Shown here piece by piece: positions 33,626-45,777 of a stretch of DNA of 64,000 bases (position 1 is its first letter; the number at the start of each line of letters is the position of its first letter). The notes beneath the pieces were generated by a model, which saw only the letters and a program-made list of their open reading frames with translations, was not told the origin of the DNA and did no database searches. The translations under genes were made by a program, and so were the position numbers. The stretch is from Temnothorax longispinosus (taxonomy: Eukaryota; Arthropoda; Insecta; Hymenoptera; Formicidae), in NCBI RefSeq assembly GCF_030848805.1, contig NW_027270341.1, positions 1 through 64,000 of the forward strand, read 5' to 3'.

Positions 33626-34560
33626 TTATCTTGTGAAAGGCAACAGTTTATCTCTCTCTATAATTTTCATAAAGTGTTGTCTCATGCACTTTACGTCCTT
33701 GGAATATTTTTCATCACAAGGATTGCCTCCTAAGGCTACAGTTGTGGCAAAAGCTGCGGCGTAAATTCCGCAACTTGTACCGTCTGGTTGTGCATCGACT
33801 TTCTAAAAAATAATATCACTTTGCCTTATTTTTGGATATCGACGCTTTATATATTCTCTTTCCTTGAGCACCAATCTGTCGTATGTACAGCCAGGTGTAC
33901 TGTCATATACGAACAGTTTGGTGCCATCACAAAATATACATCGCCAGTGTTGAATTCCCTCTGCAAAGTATTGATTTTTTCCTTCAATTATTTGTAAGCT
34001 TAAATCGCTCTTACTAGCGTCAATATAATCAGGCAATCCTTGATACTGTACACTTTGCGTTTCAAAAGGAGTACTTTGCCTCACAATGCGTAAAAATTCA
34101 TCTATTGATTCGTCCGTTAGTTCGTCTCCGGACAAGACATTCTGTCTCACAATAGAAATAGGTATAATAACTTCATCTAAATTTATCATTCGTCTTGCCT
34201 TATCCTCTTCGGTTATATCTCGCTTGTAGCTTGTACCAATATATGTACAATCATCATCCTGATCCATATCTTGAGCAATCATAGCAGTGGTAATTGCTGT
34301 TTTCATCGGCGAAATGTCACATTTTAACGTTTCGTTAATTTCATTAATGATATTTTCGCTCTTTACTGCATTTTGCTTAATAGTTTTTCGACTACTTAAT
34401 TTTTTACTTGCTTCCTGTGCTTCTGTAATATAACTCGGATTCCTTATTGCCATGTGCCTGTTGTGGCGACTATCCAAGATTTCCGGAAGCATGCATTCGT
34501 TATAGAAGCGTATTAGAGAAGGCAGCATATGCTTGTCCCAAAAAGCATTGTCTCTATTTA
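33626..34560 (-). pseudogene. Ulp1/C48-type cysteine protease domain
   Basis: The frame downstream of the exonuclease core reads as a SUMO-protease-like domain. The His is in QHWRCIFCDG (about 33935), the Asp in LFVYDSTPG (about 33900), and the Gln and Cys are in AQPDGTSCGIYAA (about 33780). An in-frame TAG at 33803-33805 falls between the Asp and the Gln. The natural stop is at 33626. An acidic linker with a DEVIIPI stretch lies upstream (about 34180). Family knowledge: such proteases accompany some Mutator-type transposons in plants. Its role here is inferred. Confidence 0.65.
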
Positions 34561-35236
34561 CGTGCATTATTTTCATGCTTTTCGGTGTCCATATGGCAAA
34601 AATGCAATACTGGCGTTGCGTTATGTTTAATTGGCCTTGAATTTGATAAAAGAACCCGATGCTTTTCATTTAATTTACCTGGGTCTTTTGCCTCAAAGAT
34701 GTTTTTCAAGGCGGTTTTTTGTAATGTTTTAATGGCTTCTTCTATTGCTAAATGTTCGGCCGAATGAGGACATTTAATCTCCACTAAGCCATCGTCATCA
34801 ATGAGTCCATCAGGAGAAGCATCCAGGTATGGATATTTGCGATCAATAAATAAGCCGCAAGGTTTGATGTCTTTGTTAAGTTTTGCGGCTAAAACTTTTT
34901 TTGCTACTGGTTCGTGAACGCGACCATATGCCATGGCGGCGGTCTCAACAGGCGAAGGATATAAAATATTCTTCAATGTTGTTACACAAGACGTTGTTGC
35001 TCTCATGCGACAAACGGTTCCAAAATTGGACGCTGTCAACATGACACGTCTCAATGAACACCACAGCTCGGAATCACTTTGTTATCTCGTATCGCGTTCA
35101 GTTTGTTCCCAATTGTTCCCATACTCGATCAAGTTTTCCATATGCCTTTGTCGATTTTGTTCAAATACATCAGATGGGAGATCTGGCTTTTGCGATTGTA
35201 GGCCATAATATTTATCTGTTCCTGATTCTCGTTTAA
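34480..35236 (-). pseudogene. YqaJ-type (lambda-exonuclease-like) nuclease
   Basis: PD-(D/E)XK nuclease motifs are clear: LTASNFGTV (35020), YGRVHEPVAKK (about 34920), SPDG (34815) with EIKCPH (34780), and YQIQGQLNIT (34640). It would resect or nick DNA, possibly during transposition. It is broken by an in-frame TAA upstream of the LTASNF block (about 35080) and by a frameshift near 34655 just before YQIQGQ. The upstream part runs straight on from the transposase but one frame off, so the two were probably one polypeptide. Confidence 0.8.
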
Positions 35237-37010
35237 ATTTCTTTCGTTTGCCATTTATTTATCGAGATTCTCTGGTTCTCGCAATTTTTTTGCCGTTGCT
35301 CTTCCAGTTGTTTGACAGTAGGAGGAACAGTTTTAGACATGCCTTTATAAACTTCCGTGAGGACTTGCTGCGTATTATGTTGCAGAACTGCTCCCGTAAT
35401 TCTAGCATTGTACGAACCTCGTTTGCCAAAATGAATGCGTTTTCCACCAATTTCTTTGCAGATTATCGAATTAAACGATTCTGCAGGATTATTGGTTAAA
35501 TTTAAGAGCAAGCTGTCAGAATAAGCACTGAGATAAATAAGAGCACTTTCTATTCTTTGATATAGACCATGCAGTTTCAAACGTGGTACGTAATTTTTAT
35601 TTCCGTCAATTTCGCACTTTTGACCGCGTTCCTCACATCGTTTATGTTCACCAAATATGTGACTAGGAATATTTAATATGTCTTTTCGTAGTTCTGTAGC
35701 CTTATAATGATGAGGTTGGTCTTGTTTTTGTCGTTCAGAAGCTAGTCGCAACACTTCTCTCCGTATTTTTAAAACGCTATTGTCTACAACTTTTCGTATT
35801 TCAATAAAACCACGCATTCTTTTTGGCTGAGTCGTTTCAGCAACGGCTTTCAGTTTTTTACAAAGATTACGCAGTAGATGATTGGTGCATTCTATTTTTT
35901 TCACCGTTATCATCTGTTCCTGGTACGGTTTATTATTGATGATGGAGTGATATATGTTACTATCTCCATCGGCGATAACCGTTTTGTAAATAAGTCCGTG
36001 CATCGGAAGGCTAAGTTTAAAACCTTCTGCAATAGCATCACTCTCCATGCTTGTAGAGGCTGCGTTGCGATCGAAATTTTTATAACATTTGTGCGTTTTC
36101 GCAGCGCAACCCTTTCGTTTAGCCATGTCACATATCGCGCAATATTTATTGCGGATGCCAACGAAGAGAACTTTCCTTGTGCGAATACCAATTATTGCAC
36201 CTACACCGAAAAGTGAGTCGTAGGCTTTACCGTACGATCTCTTCATCCAGCTGCCATCCGCAACGACAGTTATATATGGAATACCTCTTACAGTTTCATT
36301 CTGTCTAAGGCGAGTTGTTTTTCTTCTTCGCCTGCCTTTATCAAATTTTCTATGGCTGTTTTTCCGAAATCTTCGACTAGATTTTCGCGATATTTTATAT
36401 ACGTAACCTCAGACATACTAGGAATATTCATAGCTGCACATTGCTCATTCAACTGGGCATAACCATTTCCAGCTGTGATAGATGCAGCTACAGCAGCTGT
36501 ATTAATATCCAATATGTCTGGTTCTGTAGGTTCGGACCAGATGTTGTCTGTATAATGGCACATTTGGCATTTGAAGAACAACTGCGTCAATAACCCTTTG
36601 CGACGAGCGTTTATGAGTTTCCATTCTTTAAATTGGTACTCTATTTCTCGCGCATGATTATCGAATGTTCTGTGGATCTCATTCAACATAAATGAAATGT
36701 CGACAATGCTACGGCCTTCAAGCATGCACTCTTGGATACGATTTGTATCTAGAAGGCCCGTATTATCGATGACAAGGTCATCATCATCATCGCACTTTTC
36801 GACATTTAAATTGCACATACCTTTATTTTCTTGCGACGGACACTGCGTTACTTCGGTATTGCAGTTTGAATCCATCATATCGGGCAATGTTACCGTTGAT
36901 TCTCGGAAATTGATGGATTCGTTGTCCATACTTGCCGCAGATTCTCGGAAATTGATGGATTTGTTGTCCATACTTGCCGCAATTTCTGCGTCATTTTCTT
37001 GACGCCTCTT
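35237..37010 (-). pseudogene. Mutator-like transposase
   Basis: An acceptor-like site near 37017 precedes ALKRRQEND. A 45-bp direct duplication (SMDN-K/E-SINFRES twice) lies at 36899-36985, then a CxxC element (KCQMCHYTDNIWSEP, 36560) and the block TYIKYRENLVEDFGKTA. A one-base frameshift near 36290 separates it from the catalytic part. That part has GSWMKRSYGKAYDS (36250, with the preceding Asp), VIADGDSNIYH (second Asp, 35970), CTNHLLRN, and NNPAESFNSI (Glu, 35490). This is the Mutator-like transposase domain common in arthropods. A further shift at about 35240 leads into the exonuclease. Several breaks make it inactive. Confidence 0.8.
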
Positions 37011-37186
37011 CAGAGCCTGTCACCTGTAAAGAATAATAAAAATATTAATATATGAAACAACACTTGACAGAAAATTGGTGTAGTCGAAAATAATGTTGAG
37101 TCGATATGAAATAAGTTTAAAAGAATAGTGTAAATATGACAGCAATCCTTTGTTTATTTTTATTTTATAAAACTAAGTATATAAGA

Positions 37187-37675
37187 ATAGACGCTTCAGC
37201 TTTTATATTACTGCAGCCTTTTATATAACTAGCCTGTGTCAAAACAGATGCCTTTGACATTTATATTGTTATTATTAGAGGCCAGTATGTGATTACACAA
37301 CATATTATTAGAGGCCAGTTTGTGATTACACAACATATGCTTCTGTCATTTTTTAAACCAGTGCCGTCAAAATAGACGCATCAGCTTTCTGTATTAAAAT
37401 ATTATTATTAATATTTTCCATTAATTTTTATCGTAAATGCCAGTACCGTCAGAACAGACGCTTCTGATTGTTATTAAAATCAATACCGTTAGAACAGACG
37501 CTTATGACACTTACTCTGCCACAGTACCGTCTCAATAGACGCATCTGCTTTCTGTATTAAAATTATTAATATTTTCCATAAATTATTATCGTAAATGCCA
37601 GTACCGTCAGAACAGACGCTTCTGATTGTTATTAAAATCAATACCGTTGAAACAAACGCTTATGACACTGTATGT
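37187..37675. repeat. Right subterminal iterons of Mutator-like element
   Basis: About eight motif copies, for example cagtaccgtcagaacagacg at 37441 and 37597 and aataccgttagaacagacgc at 37482, in a partly duplicated block. They have the same motif and orientation as on the left. Confidence 0.7.
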
Positions 37676-37711
37676 ACTATACCATTACATTACTAATGAT
37701 TATACTACTAA

Positions 37712-37832
37712 GGCTGCGTTCGGGGAGCGCGCTATTAGCGCTATTTGCTTATTTTATCCTTGTTTTATACCTGATGAGCGATAAAGATAGAATGATGCAA
37801 TAGCGCTAATAGCGTGCTCCCCGAACGTAGCC
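37712..37832. mobile_element. MITE family B copy 2
   Basis: A 121-bp palindrome with GGCTGCGTTCGGGGAGCGC ends and TAA on both flanks, closely similar to 5619-5739. Confidence 0.85.
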
Positions 37833-38008
37833 TAAGTATTATTACACGCTACAAACATGCATAATTTTTAGTTCAATGTTAAAATAGACAAAAGATTGCG
37901 TATTTATCTTTTACACAGATACTACTTATATTTTAGATTCTAAAAAAACTTTAAAAAAAATTAAAATTATTAACATTTTGCAATATTTTACACTATGTCA
38001 AAGAACAA

Positions 38009-38010
38009 AA

Positions 38011-38058
<48 letters not shown>

Positions 38059-38095
38059 CGTGCGTGTATGTGTGTGTGCATGCGTGCGCATATAT
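38009..38095. repeat. (TG)n microsatellite
   Basis: A pure TG run of about 40 bases followed by degenerate tgcg/tgta steps. Smaller runs, (gtca)n/(gtct)n at 38220-38246 and cttcactgtt steps near 38590, follow. Confidence 0.9.
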
Positions 38096-38249
38096 GTTAA
38101 TATGCACATGATGTTTACAAAAATATTCGTGGAAAAGAATATTATAGTAAGAAAGTTGACCTAACCTTTATATAAAGTTTTATATAACAAAAGTTCAAAA
38201 TGTAAGAAAACCGGTCTGACTGTCAGTCAGTCAGTCTGTCTGTCTGATT

Positions 38250-39125
38250 AAATTTTTCTATTCGTAAATATCAAGAGATACGGTAGAGCCTCGCGACAAG
38301 TACACGCGGAGCGAGACGGCACCGTGACTCTTTTACGCGAACGCACGTGTTACGAGTACCCAAGATTTTGAGATCTCAATAACGAGTGAATAGATCAAAT
38401 TCTAAGTAGGCTTGAGGGATTTGTATAATAAATATTCATCAAAATGTTATCATAAATGCATAATGTATACTAACCTTCGTAACGCTCCTTTCTTCCGGGA
38501 CAGTCTGTGGCAATACGAAAGCTTCTTCTTCTCCAAATGTTTCAAACCCATATTTACTAAGTTAGTCTCCAATACTCACTTTACCGTTCACTTCACTGTT
38601 CACTTCACTGTTTACTTCACTGTAGCACGTTATTACACTCGCGTCACTACACTATCGTCGCGACACTCGCGACAGTATCTATCTATATCTATCTATCTCA
38701 CTCCGCGATCGTCGTTGATTTGTCATAAACATATACACACGTAGATCGTGTTCACAATTTACATTACCGATACTGAAAATCTGTACCGTACGTAATGTGA
38801 TTTTTTACATATTTACATTTGGAATAGATTTGTGTAGTGGCAGTACACGTAAGAACAAGGCCGTAATATGTGTCATGTAAATGCGGTAAATGATATTACG
38901 GCATTTTATCCGCGGTATTAGTAATACTATGTCATTCGCTGGAGCCGGTACGTATTATAATAGTACGAATTCATATCAATGAATTAGTAAAGAATATCGT
39001 TCAAAGAAAATTCCTAATATCTACTACAAATGCATAAATATGAATTTGTAAAAATACGTATCGGCTCGAGCGAATATCATAATATATAAACAAAACAATT
39101 TCCGTCGCCAGTAAATAATTCAAAA
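38250..39125. other. No recognisable gene
   Basis: AT-rich with short simple repeats. An open frame at 38412-38744 is largely composed of the repeated cttcactgtt stretch and is not accepted as a gene. Confidence 0.4.
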
Positions 39126-39129
39126 TAAG

Positions 39130-39555
39130 TCGTTTTATTTTCGACCCAACTGGCCAATTGAAACAAGATTGCACGACGTTTCGACCGAATTCCGGTCCTT
39201 ATCAAGTGCTTTAATTCAAGTTACACCGATCCGCATAACAAACTTAATTGCATCGTTGACGTGGTGTCCTGACAACGTCAAGACAAACGCAAAACTAAAC
39301 AAAAGAGAAAATAATACATTTAACAATAGAAAAACTATACAAAATCGTTACAATATCGCGCTGGTCAAAAACAATAAAATCAATTAACACTGTAAAAATT
39401 AGCTAAAAGCTTACAATTCTTATGCGTTCCAAAACAAACGGTGAAATCAAAACGTCACCAGCCATATCGAGGCACAACGTCCGAACAGTAAGACAGTCAA
39501 AGTCGAAATGAAGTTGTCAAACGTAATCCACGGATAGCAAACGGCGCTCTAGTGG
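39130..39555 (-). repeat. Penelope family 2, 3' end (main copy)
   Basis: About 425 bases downstream of the coding part. They contain the terminal motif which, read on the minus strand, is cttgataaggaccggaattc followed by ggtcgaaacgtcg. They are the reverse complement of 41095-41525. Confidence 0.8.
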
Positions 39556-39587
39556 AAAAACGAGCAGAACCGAATATACAGGGCCGA

Positions 39588-41077
39588 CTAAGTAATACCA
39601 ATGATACGGTTATAAATAGATGGCAGGCTCTCAGTATCGTTTTGTAAATTGATTGTGCAATCATGTTTTTTAATGAAAAACATTTCCGATATTTCTCTTT
39701 TTTTGAAATGTTTTTCTTTGTATAAAATTTTCGGATGCTGCCACTTGAAATCATGATTGTGTGTAAGACGGTGTTTGCTCACAACAGAATGATTATCTAC
39801 ATTTTTTCTGATATCACATCGATGTTCTTTGATGCGTGTTTCTAAATGCCTTTTTGTCTGGCCAATATATACCGCATCACAATTTGCACAATCAATCTTA
39901 TAAACTAACTCAGTCTGACTGAGATTCGGCAACCCGTCTTTACCCTTCCTAATGACACAATCCAATCTCTTCGGGATGGTGTGAAGAACTCTAAAGTTCA
40001 TGTCTCGCATTGTACGGCTAACATTCTCGCTAAGGCCCTTTAAGGTACAATAATGCACCTTCGAGGATCTTGGGCCACTTCGCTACTGACAGGATCATTG
40101 TTGTTACGATTTCGCAATTCGCCAAGCCGGACATTGACAGATTTATCAACAACTTTCTTCGGGTAACAATTATTAATAAGGATCTTTTTTATTTCACTAA
40201 TATTAGACTTGTGAAACCGCGCGTCGGACAAAAGAATCGCCCGATCAACCAAATTCCTTACGATGTTAATTTTGTATTTCATAGGATGGTTTGAAAAATA
40301 ATTTATATACCGGCCCGAAAAAGTTGGTTTACGGAACCAATTCGTGAGCAATGAGCCTCCCCCGCGGATGACCGTGGTATCAAGGAAACTCAATTTACCA
40401 TTGCTTTCCATTTCATAAGTGAATTTTAATCTATCGTGGTAATTGTTGAAACTGTCTAATAATTTACTAATACCCGACTCGGGAACAACCGCGAAAATAT
40501 CATCCACGTATCGTTTGAAAAAGGATATCCTGAAACTGAGCCGCTGTATACAATGCTTCTCTAAATCCTCCATGACCATGTCAGCCAAGATAGGAGAGAG
40601 GGGAGACCCCATCGGGCTTCCGAAGATCTGTTCATAAAATTGGCCGTTGAACATAAAACTAGTAGAACTGAGGATCAAGTCTACAGCACTCAAGAATTGT
40701 AGAAGGCTGAGATCAGTTTTTGTAGTGATGTAATTCCATCTCTCTTCAATCGCTTTCAAAACAAGATCTTTAGGTACGTTAGTGAAAAGAGAAGTGACAT
40801 CTAACGAAATTAAAACGTCACCGTCTCCCACTCTTACTCCTCTAATCAATTCTACAAAGGACCAACCATCCTTAACATATGATTCAGGTTTAGGAACAGA
40901 TTTTTCTAAAATATTTTGCAAACGACTGGCGATATTATAGAGCGGACTGCCTAAAGTGGAAACAATTATACGTAATGGTGAGCCAATTTTATGAATCTTC
41001 GGGATCCCGTAACTGCGCGGAAGATTCCCATTAGTGCAATTCAAATGTCTAAAAACTTGCTCATTGATTATGCCCAT
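39588..41077 (-). pseudogene. Penelope-like RT and GIY-YIG endonuclease, family 2, 5'-truncated
   Basis: Two frames overlap by about 19 bases. 41077-40040 holds the reverse transcriptase: NLPRSYGIPKIHK, SLDVTSLFTN, GSPMGSPLSPILAD, FKRYVDDIFAV. 40058-39588 holds the GIY-YIG nuclease (IDCANCDAVYIGQTKR) and an intact tail EKHFKKREISEMF. One frameshift near 40050 separates them. The first ~300 residues of a full Penelope protein are missing: coding sequence stops at about 41090, where an inverted copy of the element's own 3' end is attached. It is clearly diverged from the 17-22 kb family. Confidence 0.85.
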
Positions 41078-41094
41078 GTTAAACCAAGAGAGTT

Positions 41095-41525
41095 TCCACC
41101 AGAGCGCCGTTTGCTATTCGCGGATTATGTTTGACAACTTCATTTCGACTTTGACTGTCTTACTGTTCGGACGTTGTGCCTCGATATGGCTGGTGACGTT
41201 TTGATTTTACCGTTTGTTTTGGAACGCATAAGAATTGTAAGCTTTTAACTAATTTTTACAGTGTTAATTGATTTTATTGTTTTTGACCAGCGAGATCTTG
41301 TAACGATTTTGTATAGTTTTTCTATTGTTAAATGTATTATTTTCTTTTTTGTTTAGTTTTGCGTTTGTCTTGACGTTGTCAGGACACCACGTCAACGATG
41401 CAATTAAGTTTGTTATGCGGATCGGTGTAACTTGAATTAAAGCACTTGATAAGGACCGGAATTCGGTCGAAACGTCGTGCAATCTTGTTTCAATTGGCTA
41501 GTTGGGTCGAAAATAAAACGACTTA
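41095..41525 (+). repeat. Penelope family 2, inverted 3' end at the truncated 5' side
   Basis: It mirrors 39130-39555, including gcacttgataaggaccggaa and tcggtcgaaacgtcg. Inverted partial copies joined at the 5' side are typical of Penelope insertions. Confidence 0.8.
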
Positions 41526-41539
41526 TCATAATATATATT

Positions 41540-41735
41540 TATGCAACACGTGCATGGAAAGTGCCCCATTACGCACGCTACGCGTGCGTGATAGACCACT
41601 TTCCAGGCACTTGCAACATAAAATAGGGTGTGTAAGCCGTGTGTAACTCGCTTTCGGCTCGTGCGTAAACTCCGCACCCGGGAATTTTCATCTTACCTCA
41701 CTTGTTACACAAATAATTATACTAATACCGCGGAA
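41540..41735 (-). mobile_element. Short palindromic element, copy 2
   Basis: A diverged minus-strand copy of 4785-5035. It ends cacttgttacacaaataatta and holds the paired gaaagtgccccattacgc / gcgtgatagaccactttcc arms. Confidence 0.65.
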
Positions 41736-41739
41736 ACAT

Positions 41740-42125
41740 CATGATATTATTATTTATATACGACACATACTACGGCCGTGTTCCGATATATACTGCCCGT
41801 ACTAAAAATCTATTCGAAATCTAAAAGTATAAAGATTCACATTACGTACTCTGTCAGGAATAATTAGTGGAATCGACGTCGATGCGTCGATGAATGGTCG
41901 CTTTCAAATACTGGTTGATATTTTTATCTTTTAGTTTTTATCATAATTATGTTATATCCATTGAATAATTGCAAACTGTTGTACAACATTTCTATTCTTT
42001 TTTTCATCAATACACAGTATATACATACACTAAGCTTTCTGACTTTGCGTCAATTCGATATAGAGTAGACCATGATTTAGAAATAGATAATAGCTTTACC
42101 AATGAAATAATAAAAATTATTTATA
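41740..42125. other. No recognisable gene
   Basis: AT-rich DNA between two repeat elements; no motif was recognised. Confidence 0.4.
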
Positions 42126-42126
42126 T

Positions 42127-42880
42127 ACAGGGTGTCCCATTATAAATTTGACAGCGCTATATTTCGCGAACGGATGATTTCATTGAAAAACGTTTCAAGT
42201 AAAACTTACTCTGTTTTGAGGGGAACATCTTACGATGAACACACGTTTTTCTTAGGTGAAGGTGTTCCTAAGATTTTAAGGTGACTTTTGTTTATTTTAA
42301 TGGAATCATACAATTTTCTTTATATAATATAATTTCTCTACTTATTTGGCATATAAAAGTATAAAGTTAAAGCTATCAAAAAATCAATAGTTTACGGGAT
42401 ATTTGATATTATATATATTGATACTTTTATATATAGCATAGTGAGACGAATCAATTAATGTGAGAAAAACATAGTTACTTCCCAAAAAAAGTATGTAATT
42501 GCACATTATAAATTGCATTATTTTTTTTTAAAAAGCAACTATGCGTTGTCTTTAAATCAACTTACTCGTTCCACTATTTTACGCATAAAAGTAGGTACAG
42601 TTATAAAAAAATGAATAGTTTACAAGATATTTTATATTTCATGTCAAAATATATGCCAGAATAAAATATAACATCTCGCAAAATATTGATTGTTTGATAA
42701 CTGCTAGCTTACCTACTTTATGTGCCAAATAACTACAGGAATTATGTTATATAAAAAAGATCGTATGATTCCATTGAAAAAAAAACAGGTTACTTTAAAA
42801 TCTCAGGAAAAACGTGTGTCCATCAAGATATTCCCCTCGAAACAGAGTAAGTTTTACTTGAAACGGAGCAAGCAGCGCGA
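42127..42880. mobile_element. Element with ~110-bp inverted arms (acagggtgtcccatt end)
   Basis: Arms 42195-42315 and 42764-42875 are inverted copies (acgtttcaagtaaaacttac .. aatggaatcatac and complement). The left edge, acagggtgtcccattataaa, resembles insect DNA-transposon ends. The right edge is less clear. The interior is AT-rich without a transposase. Confidence 0.6.
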
Positions 42881-42965
42881 TGCATTTTTCAAGTATTTGC
42901 GAGAAAGTATTGAAACTTCTCGTGCGACTGATGTACCGAGTACGCAACCGAGATAGCCATGTAGC

Positions 42966-43045
42966 AAGCGTGGCGCAGCGACTGAGGTGACGGACTGAGA
43001 CGTTGCAGGTCGCGCGTTCAAACCCTGCTTTTCCCATTTTTTTTT
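42966..43045 (+). repeat. tRNA-like sequence with T-run (probable SINE)
   Basis: gcgtggcgcagcgactgagg (A-box-like) and ggtcgcgcgttcaaaccc (B-box-like) are followed by a long T run. No complete cloverleaf was formed by eye, so a tRNA-derived SINE fragment is preferred to a tRNA gene. Confidence 0.4.
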
Positions 43046-43049
43046 TTTT

Positions 43050-43630
43050 TTTAATTAAATGTACATTAAAATGAATAATTAAGCAAGAATGTATAATAGA
43101 AAAATTATTATTTTATTATTATTGAATTTACTTTCCAGCTTCAAAATGATACCACGCCGAGCAGTGAGCAGCGAGCGAATTCATCGCGAATTCGTCGCAA
43201 TGCTTGCCGTTCGCTGCGTGACAATTATTTTCCGGCGCGATATCATCGAAAACAGAAACAATTGTCACGTTGTTCGTCAAGCGAGCCGGCTATAGCAGCT
43301 CGGCGAGCAGCAAAAATGCAGCGCGAGAGAGACAGAATATGGATGTCCTTTTCTAAGCGCGATTCGTTTGTTTTCCGTCGCAAGGATAGACCGAACTCAG
43401 CGAAGAAAAAAAAACATGCGATAGAAAAAGTTTCACGTGATCGAGACCCCCCGACTCCCGAGCAGCCCGGGCAGCTCCTCAGTCTCATAATGCCAGTGCC
43501 ACGTGCCAGTGCTCGCAGCAGCTCGCGGTTAGATTATTAGAATTGAAAATTACACGACGGTCCCGCGGAATCCTGCGTCGTGAGTGACCGGTCGGCCGGG
43601 TCGGCCCGTCGCGAGGCACGGCGTGCGAGC
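43050..43630. other. GC-rich segment, possible 5' part of a host gene
   Basis: Composition rises after 43140. Open frames on both strands, no recognised protein. Continuous with the (GA)n tract into which the LINE is inserted. Confidence 0.3.
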
Positions 43631-43631
43631 G

Positions 43632-43633
<2 letters not shown>

Positions 43634-43689
<56 letters not shown>
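43634..43689. repeat. (GA)n tract at LINE 3' side
   Basis: About 28 GA steps. A second (GA)n run lies at 45677-45712 on the other side of the LINE, so one GA tract appears to have been the target and is now on both sides. Confidence 0.9.
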
Positions 43690-43693
<4 letters not shown>

Positions 43694-43694
43694 T

Positions 43695-45673
43695 ACATTT
43701 ATTATTCAGCGCCCTGGGATACAATCCCCTCAGGCGCACCAAAAGGAATACAAGAATATATATGAAGAAATTATTGTGACATAATAGTATCAATACAAGA
43801 ATATATATGAAGAAATTATTGTGACATAATAGTATCATAACAACAATACAACACAAGACCCCAGATTGGAATATGGCCTGCGCAAAAAAAACGTGCGTCC
43901 GACACGAAAACAACTAGAGCGGTCCCGTGACTGACTCAATCCCTGACGTCCGCAGGAGATATTTATGAAATTTATCCTTAAAACTACTCTTTGATTGAGC
44001 AGCCCGAATATCAGGCGGAAGGTCATTCCATAGCTTGGACGCGCAAGATCTGAAAGATCGCCTGAACAACTCAGTTCTACAGGGGGGGAGAGATAGAAGA
44101 TCCTCAGCAGCTCTCGTACTCCTACATGTTTCAGCAGACCTAAATGTAAGACAATTGTAGAGGAGACTCGGCTGGTGTGTACGGATAATGTTAATTAATT
44201 GACACCCCACAAAATAGCTTCTTCTCATATCCACCTTGAGCCAACGCAATCTGTGATAGAAAGGCGTAATATGTTCATCTCTTTTGACATTGTACACAAA
44301 TCTTACACAGGCATTCAATGCCTTGTGCAATCTTAAGTTTTGTTCCGCAGTTATATCTGTATATGCTGCACTGCAATAGTCCAGTTGCGGAAAAATCAGC
44401 GAAACAATCAATCTTGCTTTCAATGCTTCTGGCAACAGGTGCTTGGATATCTTGAGTTGATATAGTTTAGTTTGCATCTTCTTGACAGTGTTAGTAACAT
44501 TTTTGTCCCACGTTAGAGTGTTGGATATATTCATTCCTAGATACTTTACATCGCTGGAGAACTCCACCGCAACCCCGCTCACCATGATACTCGGGAGACT
44601 CTCCAGCTGTATCGAATTTATGTATCTTGCCGACCCAAAGATGATGGCCTGTGTCTTATCAGGATTTAGTAGTAGTCCGTTTCGTTCAGCCCACTGTATG
44701 ATCGCCTCAACGTCTTCATTTACCTTCTGGATACCGTTGCTTAAGTGTCTCGGCTCACAATGGAAATAAATTTGTAGATCATCCGCATAAAAATTACGTT
44801 TACAGTGCCGCAAAACTTTCTTTATATCCGAAATGTAGAGAACAAACAATAGCGGTCCAAGAACGGAACCCTGAGGTACTCCAACCTTAACACTTGCCAG
44901 AAAAGAAACCGCATCTCCAAACTGATCATGCACTGCCTGCAATCTGTCTGTCAGGTAGGATATAATCCAACAGAGCACAGACTCAGAGAAGCCCATGTCC
45001 CTGAGTTTACCGATGAGAATATTACGTTGAACCCTGTCAAATGCCTTAGAGAAGTCAAAGAAGACTGAGACAGTGACCATCCTAGAGTCCGCTGCCTGCC
45101 TCACCTCATCCAACATTCTTATGATGCATGTTTGAGTCGATGAGTTCCTTCTATATGCGAATTGACACTCGTCCAGTAAATCATTGTCTACTAAGTACTG
45201 TACTATTTGATCCGATACAATTCTTTCGAGGGCCTTCGAAATTGTTGGCAAGATGGATATCGGCCTGTAATGCTGCGCTAAAGTCGGATGCTTTACCTTT
45301 GGTATAGGAGTTATTGCCGCAGTCTTCCAAGCCCTTGGAAATATACCATGCGTCAAAGAAAAATTAAACATATGCTCTACCACCGGCATAAGGCTCGGCA
45401 AACACATCTTAATAAGCTTTAGCGATATTCCATCTGTGCCAATTGCATTGGATTTGATTTTTGCGAGGGATCTTGCAATAATATCTGGCGCTGCGTATGT
45501 GAAATATAATTTGCTGTCATCAAACGTCTCCCCTATCTGACCAGCCACATTCTCCGTCTCCAGCACCTGCACTGCATCATTTGCAAAATATTTATTTAGC
45601 TCGTCCACAGAGCAAGCAAGACACCCATTGACTTCCTTTGCTTTGATCAGACCGAGATGCCTCAGCCTACTCC

Positions 45674-45676
<3 letters not shown>
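43695..45676 (-). mobile_element. CR1/L2/Jockey-like LINE, 5'-truncated
   Basis: It runs from the 5' truncation next to (GA)n at 45677 to a 3' end next to (GA)n at 43690. The 3' region has a 43-bp motif (acaagaatatatatgaagaa..) twice in tandem (43751-43793, 43794-43836), a feature of several LINE tails. Confidence 0.8.
43914..45676 (-). CDS. LINE reverse transcriptase (partial, no endonuclease)
   Basis: About 588 element-derived codons remain, starting SRLRHLGLI. The frame runs on upstream through the GA tract, giving a Ser-Leu repeat that is not element protein. Motifs in order are YRPISILPTISKALER, FFDFSKAFDRV (motif A), GVPQGSVLGPLLF, FYADDLQIYF (motif C, catalytic Asp pair), and the C-terminal region SKLWNDLPPDIR. 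The frame is intact to its stop at 43914. The apurinic-type endonuclease and ORF1 are absent because of 5' truncation, so it cannot move alone. Confidence 0.85.

Positions 45677-45712
<36 letters not shown>
45677..45712. repeat. (GA)n tract at LINE 5' side
   Basis: About 17 GA steps, the partner of 43634-43689. Confidence 0.9.
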
Positions 45713-45714
<2 letters not shown>

Positions 45715-45777
45715 AGCCGCAACGACGGCCGTCGGGAACATGAAATTCGTTCGGCGGGGACTCTTGGTGCCGCGGAT

